Source of the DNA: Cryobacterium inferilacus
GTDB taxonomy: Bacteria; Actinomycetota; Actinomycetes; Actinomycetales; Microbacteriaceae
Assembly (NCBI RefSeq): GCF_019599185.1
Contig: NZ_JAIEUL010000003.1
Coordinates: forward strand, 1-64,000
Direction of reading: 5' to 3'
Length of the DNA stretch: 64,000 nucleotides
Shown: positions 18,782-26,900 of the stretch, piece after piece
Layout: each line of letters opens with the position of its first letter
How positions within the stretch are numbered: position 1 is the stretch's first letter
Notes under the pieces: generated by a model
What the model was told of the DNA's origin: nothing
Seen by the model: only the letters and a program-made list of their open reading frames with translations
The model's database searches: none
Position numbers and translations under genes: made by a program

Positions 18782-19170
18782 CAGGCTGCGGACGCCGAAG
18801 TCTCCGCGGCGACCCGCACCCGTACAGAGCCGGATTCGATCCTGGTCTCGTAGGTGGGCAGGGTCAGGTCGGCCGAGCTGAAGCACTCCCCCGTGGCCAG
18901 GTCGTAGACTTGCTTGTGCAACGGCGATGCCAGGGTGTCGCGGTCGCCGTGCGAGCCCACGATGCCGCGGCACATCACGAAGGATCCCGTGGCGGGGTCC
19001 TGGTTGGAGACCGCGTAGACCGTGCCGTTGGCCATGAGCACCAGGGCGAGCTGCAGGCCGTCGACCATGGCCGCTTCGGCCCAGAGCGGTTCGAGCTGCG
19101 ACAGTTCGCACACGGTCGCCCAGCCGGTGGCGTCGACCCGGGTCGCGGTGGTGCCGTTTTCGGTCAGCAT
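18781..19170 (-). CDS. nirD: Nitrite reductase small subunit (Rieske-like)
   Basis: 129 residues, NirD-type Rieske-like ferredoxin domain: 'VYAVSNQDPATGSFVMCRGIVGS' and 'SPLHKQVYDLATGECF'. As in many NirD proteins the full set of Rieske Cys/His ligands is incomplete, so a bound cluster is doubtful. It partners NirB. The gene is divergent from nirB across a 202-base region that must hold both promoters, and is translationally coupled to the chelatase. A GAGGAAC ribosome site precedes the ATG. Confidence 0.85.
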   Translation of the reverse strand: MLTENGTTATRVDATGWATVCELSQLEPLWAEAAMVDGLQLALVLMANGTVYAVSNQDPATGSFVMCRGIVGSHGDRDTLASPLHKQVYDLATGECFSSADLTLPTYETRIESGSVRVRVAAETSASAA

Positions 19171-19372
19171 GGTGTTCCTCTATTCCGGCGCCGGGCCAGT
19201 GGATGCGTGCGGTGCACCTTCAGGGTACCCATCGCCCCGGTGGGTTTCTCGGGACTAAATACCTTTTAAAGAGCGCGCGGGTCTGGCTTACTTGAGAGAC
19301 GCCATGAGGCAGCGCGGCGGCGGACGACGCCGTTGGGATTATGCGGCCTGATCTACCCCGAGAGATGCCGAA
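19171..19372. promoter_or_regulatory. nirD-nirB divergent control region
   Basis: A 202-base intergenic region, AT-rich near 19255-19275 (ACTAAATACC, then TTTTAAA). It must carry both promoters. A GlnR-type nitrogen site would be expected, but I cannot point to a convincing one by eye. Confidence 0.35.
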
Positions 19373-22045
19373 ATGACATTGAACATTCCCCTTTCAGACG
19401 CGAGCGAATCGAACGGCGTACGTCGCGTCATCGTGATCGGCGGCGGCCCGGCCGCACACCGGTTCGCCGAGGCCATGGTGGCCCGCGCAGAGGCCGCCGG
19501 CGACTCTGCCCGCCGCAGTGACGTCACCGTCATCGGCGAGGAGATCCACCTGCCATACGACCGGGTCTCGCTGTCGCACCGGCTGAACGGCCCAGAGGAC
19601 CTCACCCTGGGCGACCCGGTGTTCTGGCAGTCAGAGCACACCCACTACCGCGGCGGCAGCCGGGTCACCGCGGTGGATGCCACGGCCCGCACCGTCACCC
19701 TCGACAACGGGGACGTCCTGACCTACGACGACCTGGTCTTCGCCACCGGCTCCAGCGCATTCGTGCCCCCTGTGCCGGGCGGCGACAGCGGCGTCGTCTA
19801 CCGGACCATCGAAGACGTCGACTTCCTTGTCAGCGAGACCGCCCGGCTGAAGGCCAAGTTCGGCCGGCCGGCGAACGTCACCGTGATCGGCGGTGGCCTG
19901 CTCGGCCTCGAGGCCGCCGGCGGGGTGCAGCGCCTCGGCGCGAACACCACCATCGTGGATGGCGCCACCTGGCTGATGCCCACCCAGCTCGACCAGGGCG
20001 CCGGCATGGCGCTGGGCCGCCTGATCGACCAGCAGGGCATCCGCCTCGAACTCGGCCACCGGCCCACCGAGATCCTCGCCGCCGAGACCGGCCAGGTTCT
20101 CGGGCTCACCCTCGACGACGGCCGCCAGCTGAACGCCGACCTGATCGTCTGGTCCATCGGCATCCGGGCCAGGGACGAACTCGCCCGCGCGGCGGGCCTG
20201 GAGATCGGCCCGCGCGGCGGGATCGTGATCGGCGACGACTGCGCCAGCTCGGTGCCCGGCATCTGGGCCATCGGCGAGGTCGCCAGCTACGACGGCCGGT
20301 GCATCGGCCTCGTCGCCCCGGCGAACGCGATGGCCGAGGTCGTCGCCGACCGGCTGAACGGCGGCCAGGCCCTGTTCCCCGGCATCGACGACGCCACCAA
20401 GCTCAAACTCTCCGGGGTGGAGGTGGCCAGCTTCGGTGACGCCTTCGGCACCGGCGACCGCGCCCTCGAGGTCGTCTACGCCGACCCCGCCCGGGGCCTG
20501 TACCAGAAGGTCGTCGTCTCCAGCGATGCCAAGACCCTGCTCGGCGGCATCTTCGTCGGCGATGCCTCGCCCTACCTGTCGCTGCGACCCCTGCTCGGCC
20601 GTGAACTGCCCACCGAGCCCGGCGCGTACCTGTCCGCCTCCGGCGCCGAGCTGCCGTCCAGTTCTGACATGCCGGACGACGCCCAGCTGTGCTCGTGCAA
20701 CGACGTCTCCTTCGGAACCGTGCGCGCGGCCATCCGTGGCGATCACGGCGACCCGGTCACCGAGCTCGGCGCCCTCAAGGCCTGCACCAGAGCCGGCACC
20801 CAGTGCGGCTCGTGCGTGCCGCTGCTCAAGAAGGTGCTCGAAACCGAACTGACCGCCGCCGGCCTCGAGATCTCCACGGCGCTCTGCGAGCACATCTCGA
20901 TCAGCCGCAGCGAACTGTTCGAATCGGTGCGGGTGCTGCAGCTCAGCTCGTTCGACCAGATCATGGAGCGTTTCGGCACCGGTCTCGGCTGCGACGTCTG
21001 CAAGCCCACCATCGCGTCGATCCTGGCCTCGCAGTCCTCCGCCTACATCCTGGATGCCGGCCGGGGCGGCCTGCAGGACACCAACGACCGTGCCCTCGGC
21101 AACATGCAGAAGGACGGCAGCTACTCGGTCATCCCCCGCATCCCCGGTGGCGAAATCACCCCGGAGAAGCTCATCGCGATCGGCGAGGTCGCCGCGGAAT
21201 TCAACCTGTACACCAAGATCACCGGTGGCCAGCGAATCGCCCTGTTCGGCGCCCGGCTCGACCAACTGCCCGACATCTGGCGGGTACTTGTGGACGCCGG
21301 CTTCGAATCCGGCCAGGCCTACGGCAAGAGCCTGCGCACGGCGAAGTCCTGCGTCGGATCGGCCTGGTGCCGCTTCGGAGTGCAGGATTCCGTGGCGCTG
21401 GCGATCACGCTGGAGAACCGCTACCGCGGTTTGCGCTCGCCGCACAAGTTCAAGATCGGGGTGTCCGGCTGCGCCCGCGAGTGTGCAGAGGCCCGCGCCA
21501 AGGACATCGGCGTCATCGCCACCGAGCTCGGCTGGAACCTCTACGTCGGGGGCAACGGTGGCTTCCAGCCCGTGCACGCCGTTCTTCTGGCGAAGGACCT
21601 CGACGAGGACACCCTGATCACGTACATCGACCGGTACCTGATGTACTACATCCGTACCGCAGACCGCGTGCAGCGCACCGCCCGCTGGCAGGAAGAGATC
21701 GCGGGCGGCATCGACCACGTTCGCGATGTCGTCTGCACTGATTCCCTGGGCATCGCCGCCGACCTCGAAGCGGCCATGGCCGCGCACATCGACGTGTACG
21801 AAGACGAGTGGGCGGCCACGCTGGCCGATCCGGAGCGCCTGCGCCGGTTCCGGCCGTTCGTGAACGCCGACACCCCCGACCCGTCGCTGCTGCAGGTCAT
21901 CGAGCGCGGCCAGCCGCGCCCGGCCCGACCGGACGAACGTGACGGCACCAGCGCCGCCGGCCCCGTGCACCTGGCCGGACTCACCATCCCGGTTCGCCGC
22001 GACGGCGTCGACACCCAGGTCGCCTCGGCAATGGGCGCGGAGTGA
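19373..22045 (+). CDS. nirB: NAD(P)H-nitrite reductase large subunit
   Basis: 890 residues, full-length NirB, reducing nitrite to ammonium in the cytoplasm. In order: FAD/NADH oxidoreductase domain ('VIGGGPAAHRFAEAM', then 'VIGGGLLGLEAAGGV'); a BFD-like [2Fe-2S] domain at about 438-490 ('CSCNDVSFG' and 'TQCGSCVPLL'); a second Cys pair 'GLGCDVCKP' (about 540); and the sulfite/nitrite reductase half with the siroheme-[4Fe-4S] Cys residues in 'SCVGSAWCRFG' (about 659) and 'SGCARECAEA' (about 698). nirD and both siroheme genes flank it. It likely serves nitrate/nitrite assimilation. Confidence 0.95.
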   Translation: MTLNIPLSDASESNGVRRVIVIGGGPAAHRFAEAMVARAEAAGDSARRSDVTVIGEEIHLPYDRVSLSHRLNGPEDLTLGDPVFWQSEHTHYRGGSRVTAVDATARTVTLDNGDVLTYDDLVFATGSSAFVPPVPGGDSGVVYRTIEDVDFLVSETARLKAKFGRPANVTVIGGGLLGLEAAGGVQRLGANTTIVDGATWLMPTQLDQGAGMALGRLIDQQGIRLELGHRPTEILAAETGQVLGLTLDDGRQLNADLIVWSIGIRARDELARAAGLEIGPRGGIVIGDDCASSVPGIWAIGEVASYDGRCIGLVAPANAMAEVVADRLNGGQALFPGIDDATKLKLSGVEVASFGDAFGTGDRALEVVYADPARGLYQKVVVSSDAKTLLGGIFVGDASPYLSLRPLLGRELPTEPGAYLSASGAELPSSSDMPDDAQLCSCNDVSFGTVRAAIRGDHGDPVTELGALKACTRAGTQCGSCVPLLKKVLETELTAAGLEISTALCEHISISRSELFESVRVLQLSSFDQIMERFGTGLGCDVCKPTIASILASQSSAYILDAGRGGLQDTNDRALGNMQKDGSYSVIPRIPGGEITPEKLIAIGEVAAEFNLYTKITGGQRIALFGARLDQLPDIWRVLVDAGFESGQAYGKSLRTAKSCVGSAWCRFGVQDSVALAITLENRYRGLRSPHKFKIGVSGCARECAEARAKDIGVIATELGWNLYVGGNGGFQPVHAVLLAKDLDEDTLITYIDRYLMYYIRTADRVQRTARWQEEIAGGIDHVRDVVCTDSLGIAADLEAAMAAHIDVYEDEWAATLADPERLRRFRPFVNADTPDPSLLQVIERGQPRPARPDERDGTSAAGPVHLAGLTIPVRRDGVDTQVASAMGAE

Positions 22046-22049
22046 CCCA

Positions 22050-23138
22050 GTGAGCCTCGGCCTCGACTTCGCCGGAAAACGGGTGCTGGTGATCGGCGGT
22101 GCCAGGGCGGCGCGCCGGGTGCTCGCCCGCTACCTGGCCTCCGGGGCCAGCGTGTACCACCTGGCCGGCCCCGTTTCTCCCGGTGCACCCGCTGTTGCCG
22201 GGGTGACCACCCCGGTATACCCCCGGTCGCTGGGCGCGTGGGACACGCTCATCGCCGCCGTGGACCTGGTGGCCATCGTGGAAACCAGCCCGGGCACCGA
22301 CGTCACCATCGCGGCGGCCTGCGCCAGGCACCGCACCTGGCTGACCAGGGAGAGCGCAGCGGCCACTGCCCCCGTCGGCTCGGTCACCCTCGTCGGCGGC
22401 GGCCCCGGCGTGGAGGGACTGCTCACCCAGGGCGCCCTGGCGGCCCTCGGCGCGGCCGACATCGTCTATTACGACCGACTGGGCCCCACCGACCGCCTCG
22501 ACGCGTGGGCGCCAGGCGCCGAGCACATCGACGTGGGCAAGGCGCCGGGTCACCACGCGATCCCCCAGCGTGATGCCGAACGGATGCTGGTGGCATCCGC
22601 CCTGGCCGGCCTCACGGTGGTGCGCCTCAAGGGCGGCGACCCGTTCGTGTTCGGCCGGGGCGGCGAAGAGGTGCTCGCCTGCCGCGCCGCCGACGTGCCC
22701 GTGACCGTGATCTCGGGTGTGACCAGCGCCATCGCCGTGCCGGCCGCCGCCGGCATCCCCGTCACCCACCGCGACATCACCCGGCTGTTCACGGTGATCT
22801 CCGGACACGCGCCGATCAGCGACACCGAACTGACCCACCTGGTGGGCCTGAACGGCACCATTGTGGTGCTGATGGGCATCGGCACCCTGCAGCAGCTGGT
22901 CGCCGGCCTGAGCAGGCTGGGGATGCGTACCGACATGCCCGTGGCGATCGTGGAACGCGGGTTCGCCCACGACCAACGCACCACCCTCGGCCGGCTGGAC
23001 ACCATCGCCGGTCTCGCGGCCGGCGCGGGCGTGCGCTCGCCCGCCGTCGTGGTGATCGGCGAGGTCGTGAGCCTGGCCTCGCACGGCGATGACGCCGCCG
23101 CCGCCCTGCTGCGCGAGGCCGCGGAGCTGGCCGGCTAG
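22050..23138 (+). CDS. cobA: Siroheme synthase-like: dehydrogenase-like N-domain fused to uroporphyrinogen-III methyltransferase
   Basis: 362 residues from GTG 22050, with GGAG 8 bases upstream and 4 bases after nirB. Residues 1-110 look like the Rossmann part of precorrin-2 dehydrogenase ('GKRVLVIGGARAARRVLARYL'). Residues about 112-350 are SUMT: 'VTLVGGGPGVEGLLTQGA', 'DIVYYDRLG', 'VRLKGGDPFVFGRGGEE', 'VTHRDITRLFTVISGHAP'. It methylates uroporphyrinogen III to precorrin-2 and perhaps oxidises it. The CysG dimerisation/chelatase part is absent; the CbiX-like protein across the locus would supply Fe insertion. The longer frame from 21939 is a shadow of nirB. Confidence 0.85.
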   Translation: MSLGLDFAGKRVLVIGGARAARRVLARYLASGASVYHLAGPVSPGAPAVAGVTTPVYPRSLGAWDTLIAAVDLVAIVETSPGTDVTIAAACARHRTWLTRESAAATAPVGSVTLVGGGPGVEGLLTQGALAALGAADIVYYDRLGPTDRLDAWAPGAEHIDVGKAPGHHAIPQRDAERMLVASALAGLTVVRLKGGDPFVFGRGGEEVLACRAADVPVTVISGVTSAIAVPAAAGIPVTHRDITRLFTVISGHAPISDTELTHLVGLNGTIVVLMGIGTLQQLVAGLSRLGMRTDMPVAIVERGFAHDQRTTLGRLDTIAGLAAGAGVRSPAVVVIGEVVSLASHGDDAAAALLREAAELAG

Positions 23139-23246
23139 CCGCCCTGCCACCATCCGCCCCCAGCCGCTCTCGGCCACCTCCTCCGTCGCATCCGCCCGGG
23201 TGAACGCCTCGGGCGGTGACGCGGTGCCGGTGCGCCCGGGCCTCGC

Positions 23247-23339
23247 GCACAACTCCTGCATTTTTCCGGTTCGACGGGCAGCGGATGCCGGAAACACGCG
23301 GATGCGCGCCCATCTGAGGAAAATCTGCAGGAGTTGTGC
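23247..23339. repeat. Palindromic repeat family A, copy 2 (93 bp)
   Basis: Arms GCACAACTCCTGCA / TGCAGGAGTTGTGC (14 bp, perfect), with the same overall length as copy 1. The copy 1 and 2 arms differ by a compensated A/C change (ATAA versus ACAA), so the palindrome, not just the sequence, is kept. Confidence 0.8.
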
Positions 23340-23417
23340 ACCCGAACGGGCACAGACGGTGATCCCGCCGCCGGCCGGCTCGCTGCCGATGAGGCAGCAG
23401 AATCACCGCCTTCTCTG

Positions 23418-23448
23418 CCGCCTCCGCCCGGCCCCGGGCGGGAGGCGG
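23418..23448 (-). terminator. Terminator of the sugar ABC operon
   Basis: A near-perfect 14-bp GC stem (CCGCCTCCGCCCGG / CCGGGCGGGAGGCGG) directly abutting the permease stop. Confidence 0.7.
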
Positions 23449-24753
23449 TCAGGCTCTACCGTGTGACACCCGGCTTCGGCGCGACAGCGAGTCGACGATG
23501 ACCGCGAGTAGCAGCACCGCGCCGGTGATCATGTACCGGATCGACGAGTCCAGGTTGAGCAGGGTGAGGCCGCTGGAGATCGACTGGATCACCAGGATGC
23601 CCAGCAACGCCGAGAACGCGCTGCCGCGGCCGCCGAAGAGGCTGGCGCCCCCGATCACGGCGGCGGCGATGGCGTTCAGGTTGGTGTCACCGCCACCGGA
23701 CCCCTGATTGGCTGCCGCCAGACGACCGGCCGCGAGGAGGCCGCCGAGCGCCGCGAATGTGGAGCAGAGCACGAACACCGTGACGTAGATCTGGGTGACA
23801 TTGATACCGGCTCGACGGGCGGCCTCGACATTGCCGCCGACCGCGTAGACGGCACGGCCCCAGCGGGTGCGGGTGAGAAAGAAATTCATGATCACCACGA
23901 GTGCCAGGAACAGGACGAACATGGCGCCGACCCCGCGGGTCTGATTGAGGTACCAGGTCGGCACGGTGAGCACCACCAGCAGGGCCGCACTGCGGATCAC
24001 GATTGAGGAAACCGGGAGCGCGGAGAGCCCGGCGGCGGTGCGGCGGCGGGAGGTGCCATAGCGCAGGGCCGCATACGCGAGAACCGTGAGCACCACGAGC
24101 AGGTACGACAGCCAGTCGGGCAGGAAGGTCTGTTGGGCGAACTGCACGATCCACGAGTCGAAGGGGATATTGATCGACCCGGTGCTACCGAGCACCCAGA
24201 GTTGCAGGCCGAGGAACCCCAGCAGCCCGGCGAGCGTGATCACGAAGCTCGGCACCCCGAACCGGGTGTACAGGAACCCGTACAGGAGACCGACCACGAC
24301 GCCGGCGGCGAGGGCGGCGAGGATCGCCAGAACCAGCGGCCACTCGAGGTTGACGAAGCCAACGGCAAGGATGGCGGCCGACAGCCCGCTGACCGAGCCC
24401 ACCGACAGGTCGATTTCGCCCAGGAGCAGCACCAGCACTATTCCGATGGAGATGGTGCCGACGGCCGCGCACTGCAGGGTGAGGTTGACCAGGTTGGTGC
24501 TGGAGAGGAAGTTTGGATTGAGCAGGGAGAACGCCACCCAAATGACCAGCAGCCCAATGATGACGGGCAGCGAACCGATGTCACCCGCGCGCACCCGGCG
24601 GCGGAAGGAGCTGATGGCGCCGCCGATGCCGTGCTGCTGGATGAGTCGCTCGTCTTGCAGGTCCGCAGCGACGGCGGCGAGCCGAACGGTCTCAGTGGGC
24701 GGCGCCGCCGACTCGGAGGAACTCGACGGTGAGGGAGTTGTCGGGGTTGTCAT
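23449..24753 (-). CDS. Sugar ABC transporter permease (XylH/FrcC-like)
   Basis: 434 residues from ATG 24753; the longer in-frame extension to 25311 shadows the ATPase gene. About 10 membrane helices. The family loop 'LGEIDLSVGSVSGLSAAIL' and the C-terminal 'IAAAVIGGASLFGGRGSAF' are signatures of ribose/xylose/fructose-type permeases (RbsC/XylH family). It is the last gene of the operon substrate-binding protein, ATPase, permease, overlapping the ATPase stop by 4 bases. A monosaccharide such as xylose is a fair guess. Confidence 0.9.
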   Translation of the reverse strand: MTTPTTPSPSSSSESAAPPTETVRLAAVAADLQDERLIQQHGIGGAISSFRRRVRAGDIGSLPVIIGLLVIWVAFSLLNPNFLSSTNLVNLTLQCAAVGTISIGIVLVLLLGEIDLSVGSVSGLSAAILAVGFVNLEWPLVLAILAALAAGVVVGLLYGFLYTRFGVPSFVITLAGLLGFLGLQLWVLGSTGSINIPFDSWIVQFAQQTFLPDWLSYLLVVLTVLAYAALRYGTSRRRTAAGLSALPVSSIVIRSAALLVVLTVPTWYLNQTRGVGAMFVLFLALVVIMNFFLTRTRWGRAVYAVGGNVEAARRAGINVTQIYVTVFVLCSTFAALGGLLAAGRLAAANQGSGGGDTNLNAIAAAVIGGASLFGGRGSAFSALLGILVIQSISSGLTLLNLDSSIRYMITGAVLLLAVIVDSLSRRSRVSHGRA

Positions 24754-25622
24754 GGCCGGTCCTCCTCTGGTGGTGCAGCGTCTGGGGATGCACCGGCGGC
24801 CACAGCCGCGTCCCCTGCGGCATCGACCCTCGCCTGGGCACGCCTGGTGACGGCGTTGTCGGTGGCGCCGGTGATGGCCGCGATGATGTCTTCGTAGGTG
24901 ACCTCGGCCACCGTGAACTCGCCGTTGTTGCGACCGAGGCGCAACACCACGATCCGGTCGGCGACGGCCTGCACATCCGCCATGTTGTGGCTGATCAGCA
25001 CGACGGCGAGGCCGCGTTCTCGGAGCCGCTCGATGAGGTTGAGCACTTCTGCGGTCTGGGCCACGCCCAGTGCAGCGGTGGGCTCGTCGAGGATCACGAT
25101 GCGCGGGTCGCCGATGAGGGATCTGGCGATTGCCACGGTCTGACGCTGGCCGCCCGACAACGACGCCACCGGGATGCGCACCGACGGGATCCGTGCGGAG
25201 AGCTGTCGGAGGAGATCCCAGGACCGTTTCTCCATCTCGACCTCGTCGATAGTGGCGCGGCCGAGTTCGTGACCGAGGAACAGATTGGCGACGACGTCGA
25301 GGTTGTCGCACAGGGCCAGGTCCTGGTACACCGTAGCGATGCCCAGCTCGTTGGATTCGGCGGGGTTGTTGATCGACACCGGCCGGTCACCGTAGGTGAT
25401 CGTGCCGCCGTCTTTGGGGTGCACTCCGGCGAGGATCTTGATCAGGGTGGACTTGCCGGCACCGTTGTCGCCGACCAGGGCGACCACCTCACCGGAATAA
25501 ATGTCCAGATCGATGGCGGTGAGCGCTTGAACGGCGCCGAAGTTCTTGTCGATCCCGCGCATCGAGAGCACGAGTTCGCCGGTCGGTGCGCTGCGCACCT
25601 GGTCCTGATTCAGCACGGTCAT
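24750..25622 (-). CDS. Sugar ABC transporter ATP-binding protein, single-domain
   Basis: 290 residues with one ABC domain: Walker A 'GDNGAGKSTLIKILAG', signature 'LSGGQRQTVAIARSL', Walker B 'IVILDEPTAALG', H-loop 'LISHNM'. RbsA/XylG proteins are about 500 residues with two ABC domains; this is the half-size FrcA-like form that would work as a homodimer. The C-tail (about 50 residues) is Ala/Asp-rich and disordered. It is coupled to the permease by ATGA. Confidence 0.9.
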   Translation of the reverse strand: MTVLNQDQVRSAPTGELVLSMRGIDKNFGAVQALTAIDLDIYSGEVVALVGDNGAGKSTLIKILAGVHPKDGGTITYGDRPVSINNPAESNELGIATVYQDLALCDNLDVVANLFLGHELGRATIDEVEMEKRSWDLLRQLSARIPSVRIPVASLSGGQRQTVAIARSLIGDPRIVILDEPTAALGVAQTAEVLNLIERLRERGLAVVLISHNMADVQAVADRIVVLRLGRNNGEFTVAEVTYEDIIAAITGATDNAVTRRAQARVDAAGDAAVAAGASPDAAPPEEDRP

Positions 25623-25670
25623 TTCGGTTCCTCCGTTGTGCGACGGCGGGTGCGGGAATCAACTGGGGGC

Positions 25671-25707
25671 CGGCCGGGCGCCCATCGTGGGAGGGGCTCC
25701 CGGCCGA
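25671..25707 (-). terminator. Intercistronic hairpin after the substrate-binding gene
   Basis: A 13-bp stem (CGGCCGGGCGCCC with its complement, one mismatch) between the binding-protein stop and the ATPase start. Such hairpins usually let the binding protein be made in excess of the membrane parts. Confidence 0.6.
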
Positions 25708-25734
25708 CGTGTGACGGAGTGCGAGCGGACGGCG

Positions 25735-26820
25735 CTACTGCAGGCCGGCCGCGGCGCACGCCTCGGCGTACTCAGCGGTGCAGATCTCGTCGACAGTGTA
25801 GAACTCATCCGCGATCACGGTGTCTTGGATGTTGTCGACGGTCACCACAACCGGGGTGAGCAGCGTCGCGGGGATGCCATCGACCTCGGTGTCGCCCTCA
25901 GGGGTTTCCCCACGGGCGAGTTGGTCTGCGATTTCCGCAGCCAGCTGGGCCTCCTCACGGATCGCCTTGTAGACGGTCATGTACTGGTCCCCGGCGACGA
26001 TGCGCTGGATGCCGGTGAGCTCGGCGTCCTGACCGGTGACCGGCGGGATCGGGTCGACCCCGGCAGCCCGCAGGGCCGCGATGGCGCCGCCGGCGGTGCC
26101 GTCGTTGGCTGCGTAGACACCCGAGATCTGGTCGCCGAACTGGCCGATCTGCCCGGCGGCGAAGGTCTGGGCCTCTTCGGGGCTCCAGTCAGGGGTGTCG
26201 AATTCGGCCAGGACAGGGATACCGCTCTCGTCGATGACCGAGTGTGCGCCTTCCTTGAACAGCGTGGCGTTGCCGTCCGTGGGTGACCCGTTGATCATGA
26301 TGATTCCGGTTGTCGTTCCGTCGGCCTGCAGCCGTTCGACCAGGGCCTCGCCCTGGAGGACGCCGACCTGCTCGTTGTCGAAGGAGATGTAGTAGGCGAC
26401 CTCGTCGCTCTCGATGAATCTGTCGTAGGCGATCACGGGCACGTCCTGAGCGGCGGCGTTGGCCACGATGCTCGCTGCGGCAGCACCGTCGACGGGATCG
26501 AGCACCATCACCTCGATTCCCTCCGTGAGTGCCGACTCCGCCTGTTGCTGCTGTTTTGCGGCGTCCTGGTCGGCGTTGGCGTAGACGACTTCGTAGTCGC
26601 CGAGCGTGGCCAGGTGTTCTTCGAACAGCGGCCGGTCGAAGCTTTCGTACCGGGTGGTCTGGGATTCGGGAAGGAGCAGGCCGATCTTCACGGCTTCGCC
26701 GGAGCCACCGCCGCCATCGGTGCCGGCGTCGCCGCCGTTGCTGGTGCACGCGGTCAGGGCGCCTGCGGTCATGATCAATGCGACCGACAGGAGCGCGACA
26801 CTCTTCCTGGGTTTTCTCAT
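25735..26820 (-). CDS. Sugar ABC transporter substrate-binding lipoprotein
   Basis: 361 residues from ATG 26820, after an AGGAGG site. The signal peptide with lipobox 'TAGALTACTS' predicts a lipid-anchored Cys. The mature part has the Gly/Asp-rich linker and then the type I periplasmic-binding fold of XylF/ChvE proteins ('VKIGLLLPESQTTRYE', 'VMVLDPVDGAAAASIV', 'VIAYDRFI', 'GVYAANDGTAGGAIAAL'), consistent with xylose or a similar pentose/hexose. First gene of the importer operon. The ROK regulator is directly upstream on the same strand. Confidence 0.9.
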   Translation of the reverse strand: MRKPRKSVALLSVALIMTAGALTACTSNGGDAGTDGGGGSGEAVKIGLLLPESQTTRYESFDRPLFEEHLATLGDYEVVYANADQDAAKQQQQAESALTEGIEVMVLDPVDGAAAASIVANAAAQDVPVIAYDRFIESDEVAYYISFDNEQVGVLQGEALVERLQADGTTTGIIMINGSPTDGNATLFKEGAHSVIDESGIPVLAEFDTPDWSPEEAQTFAAGQIGQFGDQISGVYAANDGTAGGAIAALRAAGVDPIPPVTGQDAELTGIQRIVAGDQYMTVYKAIREEAQLAAEIADQLARGETPEGDTEVDGIPATLLTPVVVTVDNIQDTVIADEFYTVDEICTAEYAEACAAAGLQ

Positions 26821-26867
26821 GATGTGCCTCCTACTGTGACCACCCTCGTTGGCGGCGTAACGAGCAT

Positions 26868-26892
26868 GGCCCCGGGGCCAAATGCCGTCAAG
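26868..26892 (-). promoter_or_regulatory. Promoter/operator candidate of the sugar operon
   Basis: On the minus strand TTGACG is followed 17 bases later by CATGCT. The spacer contains the perfect palindrome GGCCCCGGGGCC (26868-26879), a possible ROK operator. A second palindrome, CTTGA-AC-TCAAG, lies at 26894-26905. Which one binds is not determinable here. Confidence 0.35.
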
Positions 26893-26900
26893 GCTTGAAC

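Larger units (their letters stand above)
23139..23448. other. 310-bp intergenic region
   Basis: Contains repeat A copy 2 and, at its right end, the terminator of the sugar ABC operon. No coding frame or promoter that I trust. Confidence 0.6.

Noticed and set aside
17942-23339. Family A repeats as a CRISPR array
   Set aside because: The copies are far apart, palindromic over their whole length and have no regular spacers or cas genes.
24750-25622. Truncated XylG (half length)
   Set aside because: All motifs of one ABC unit are present, and single-domain FrcA-like ATPases are normal in such operons, so it is not called broken.
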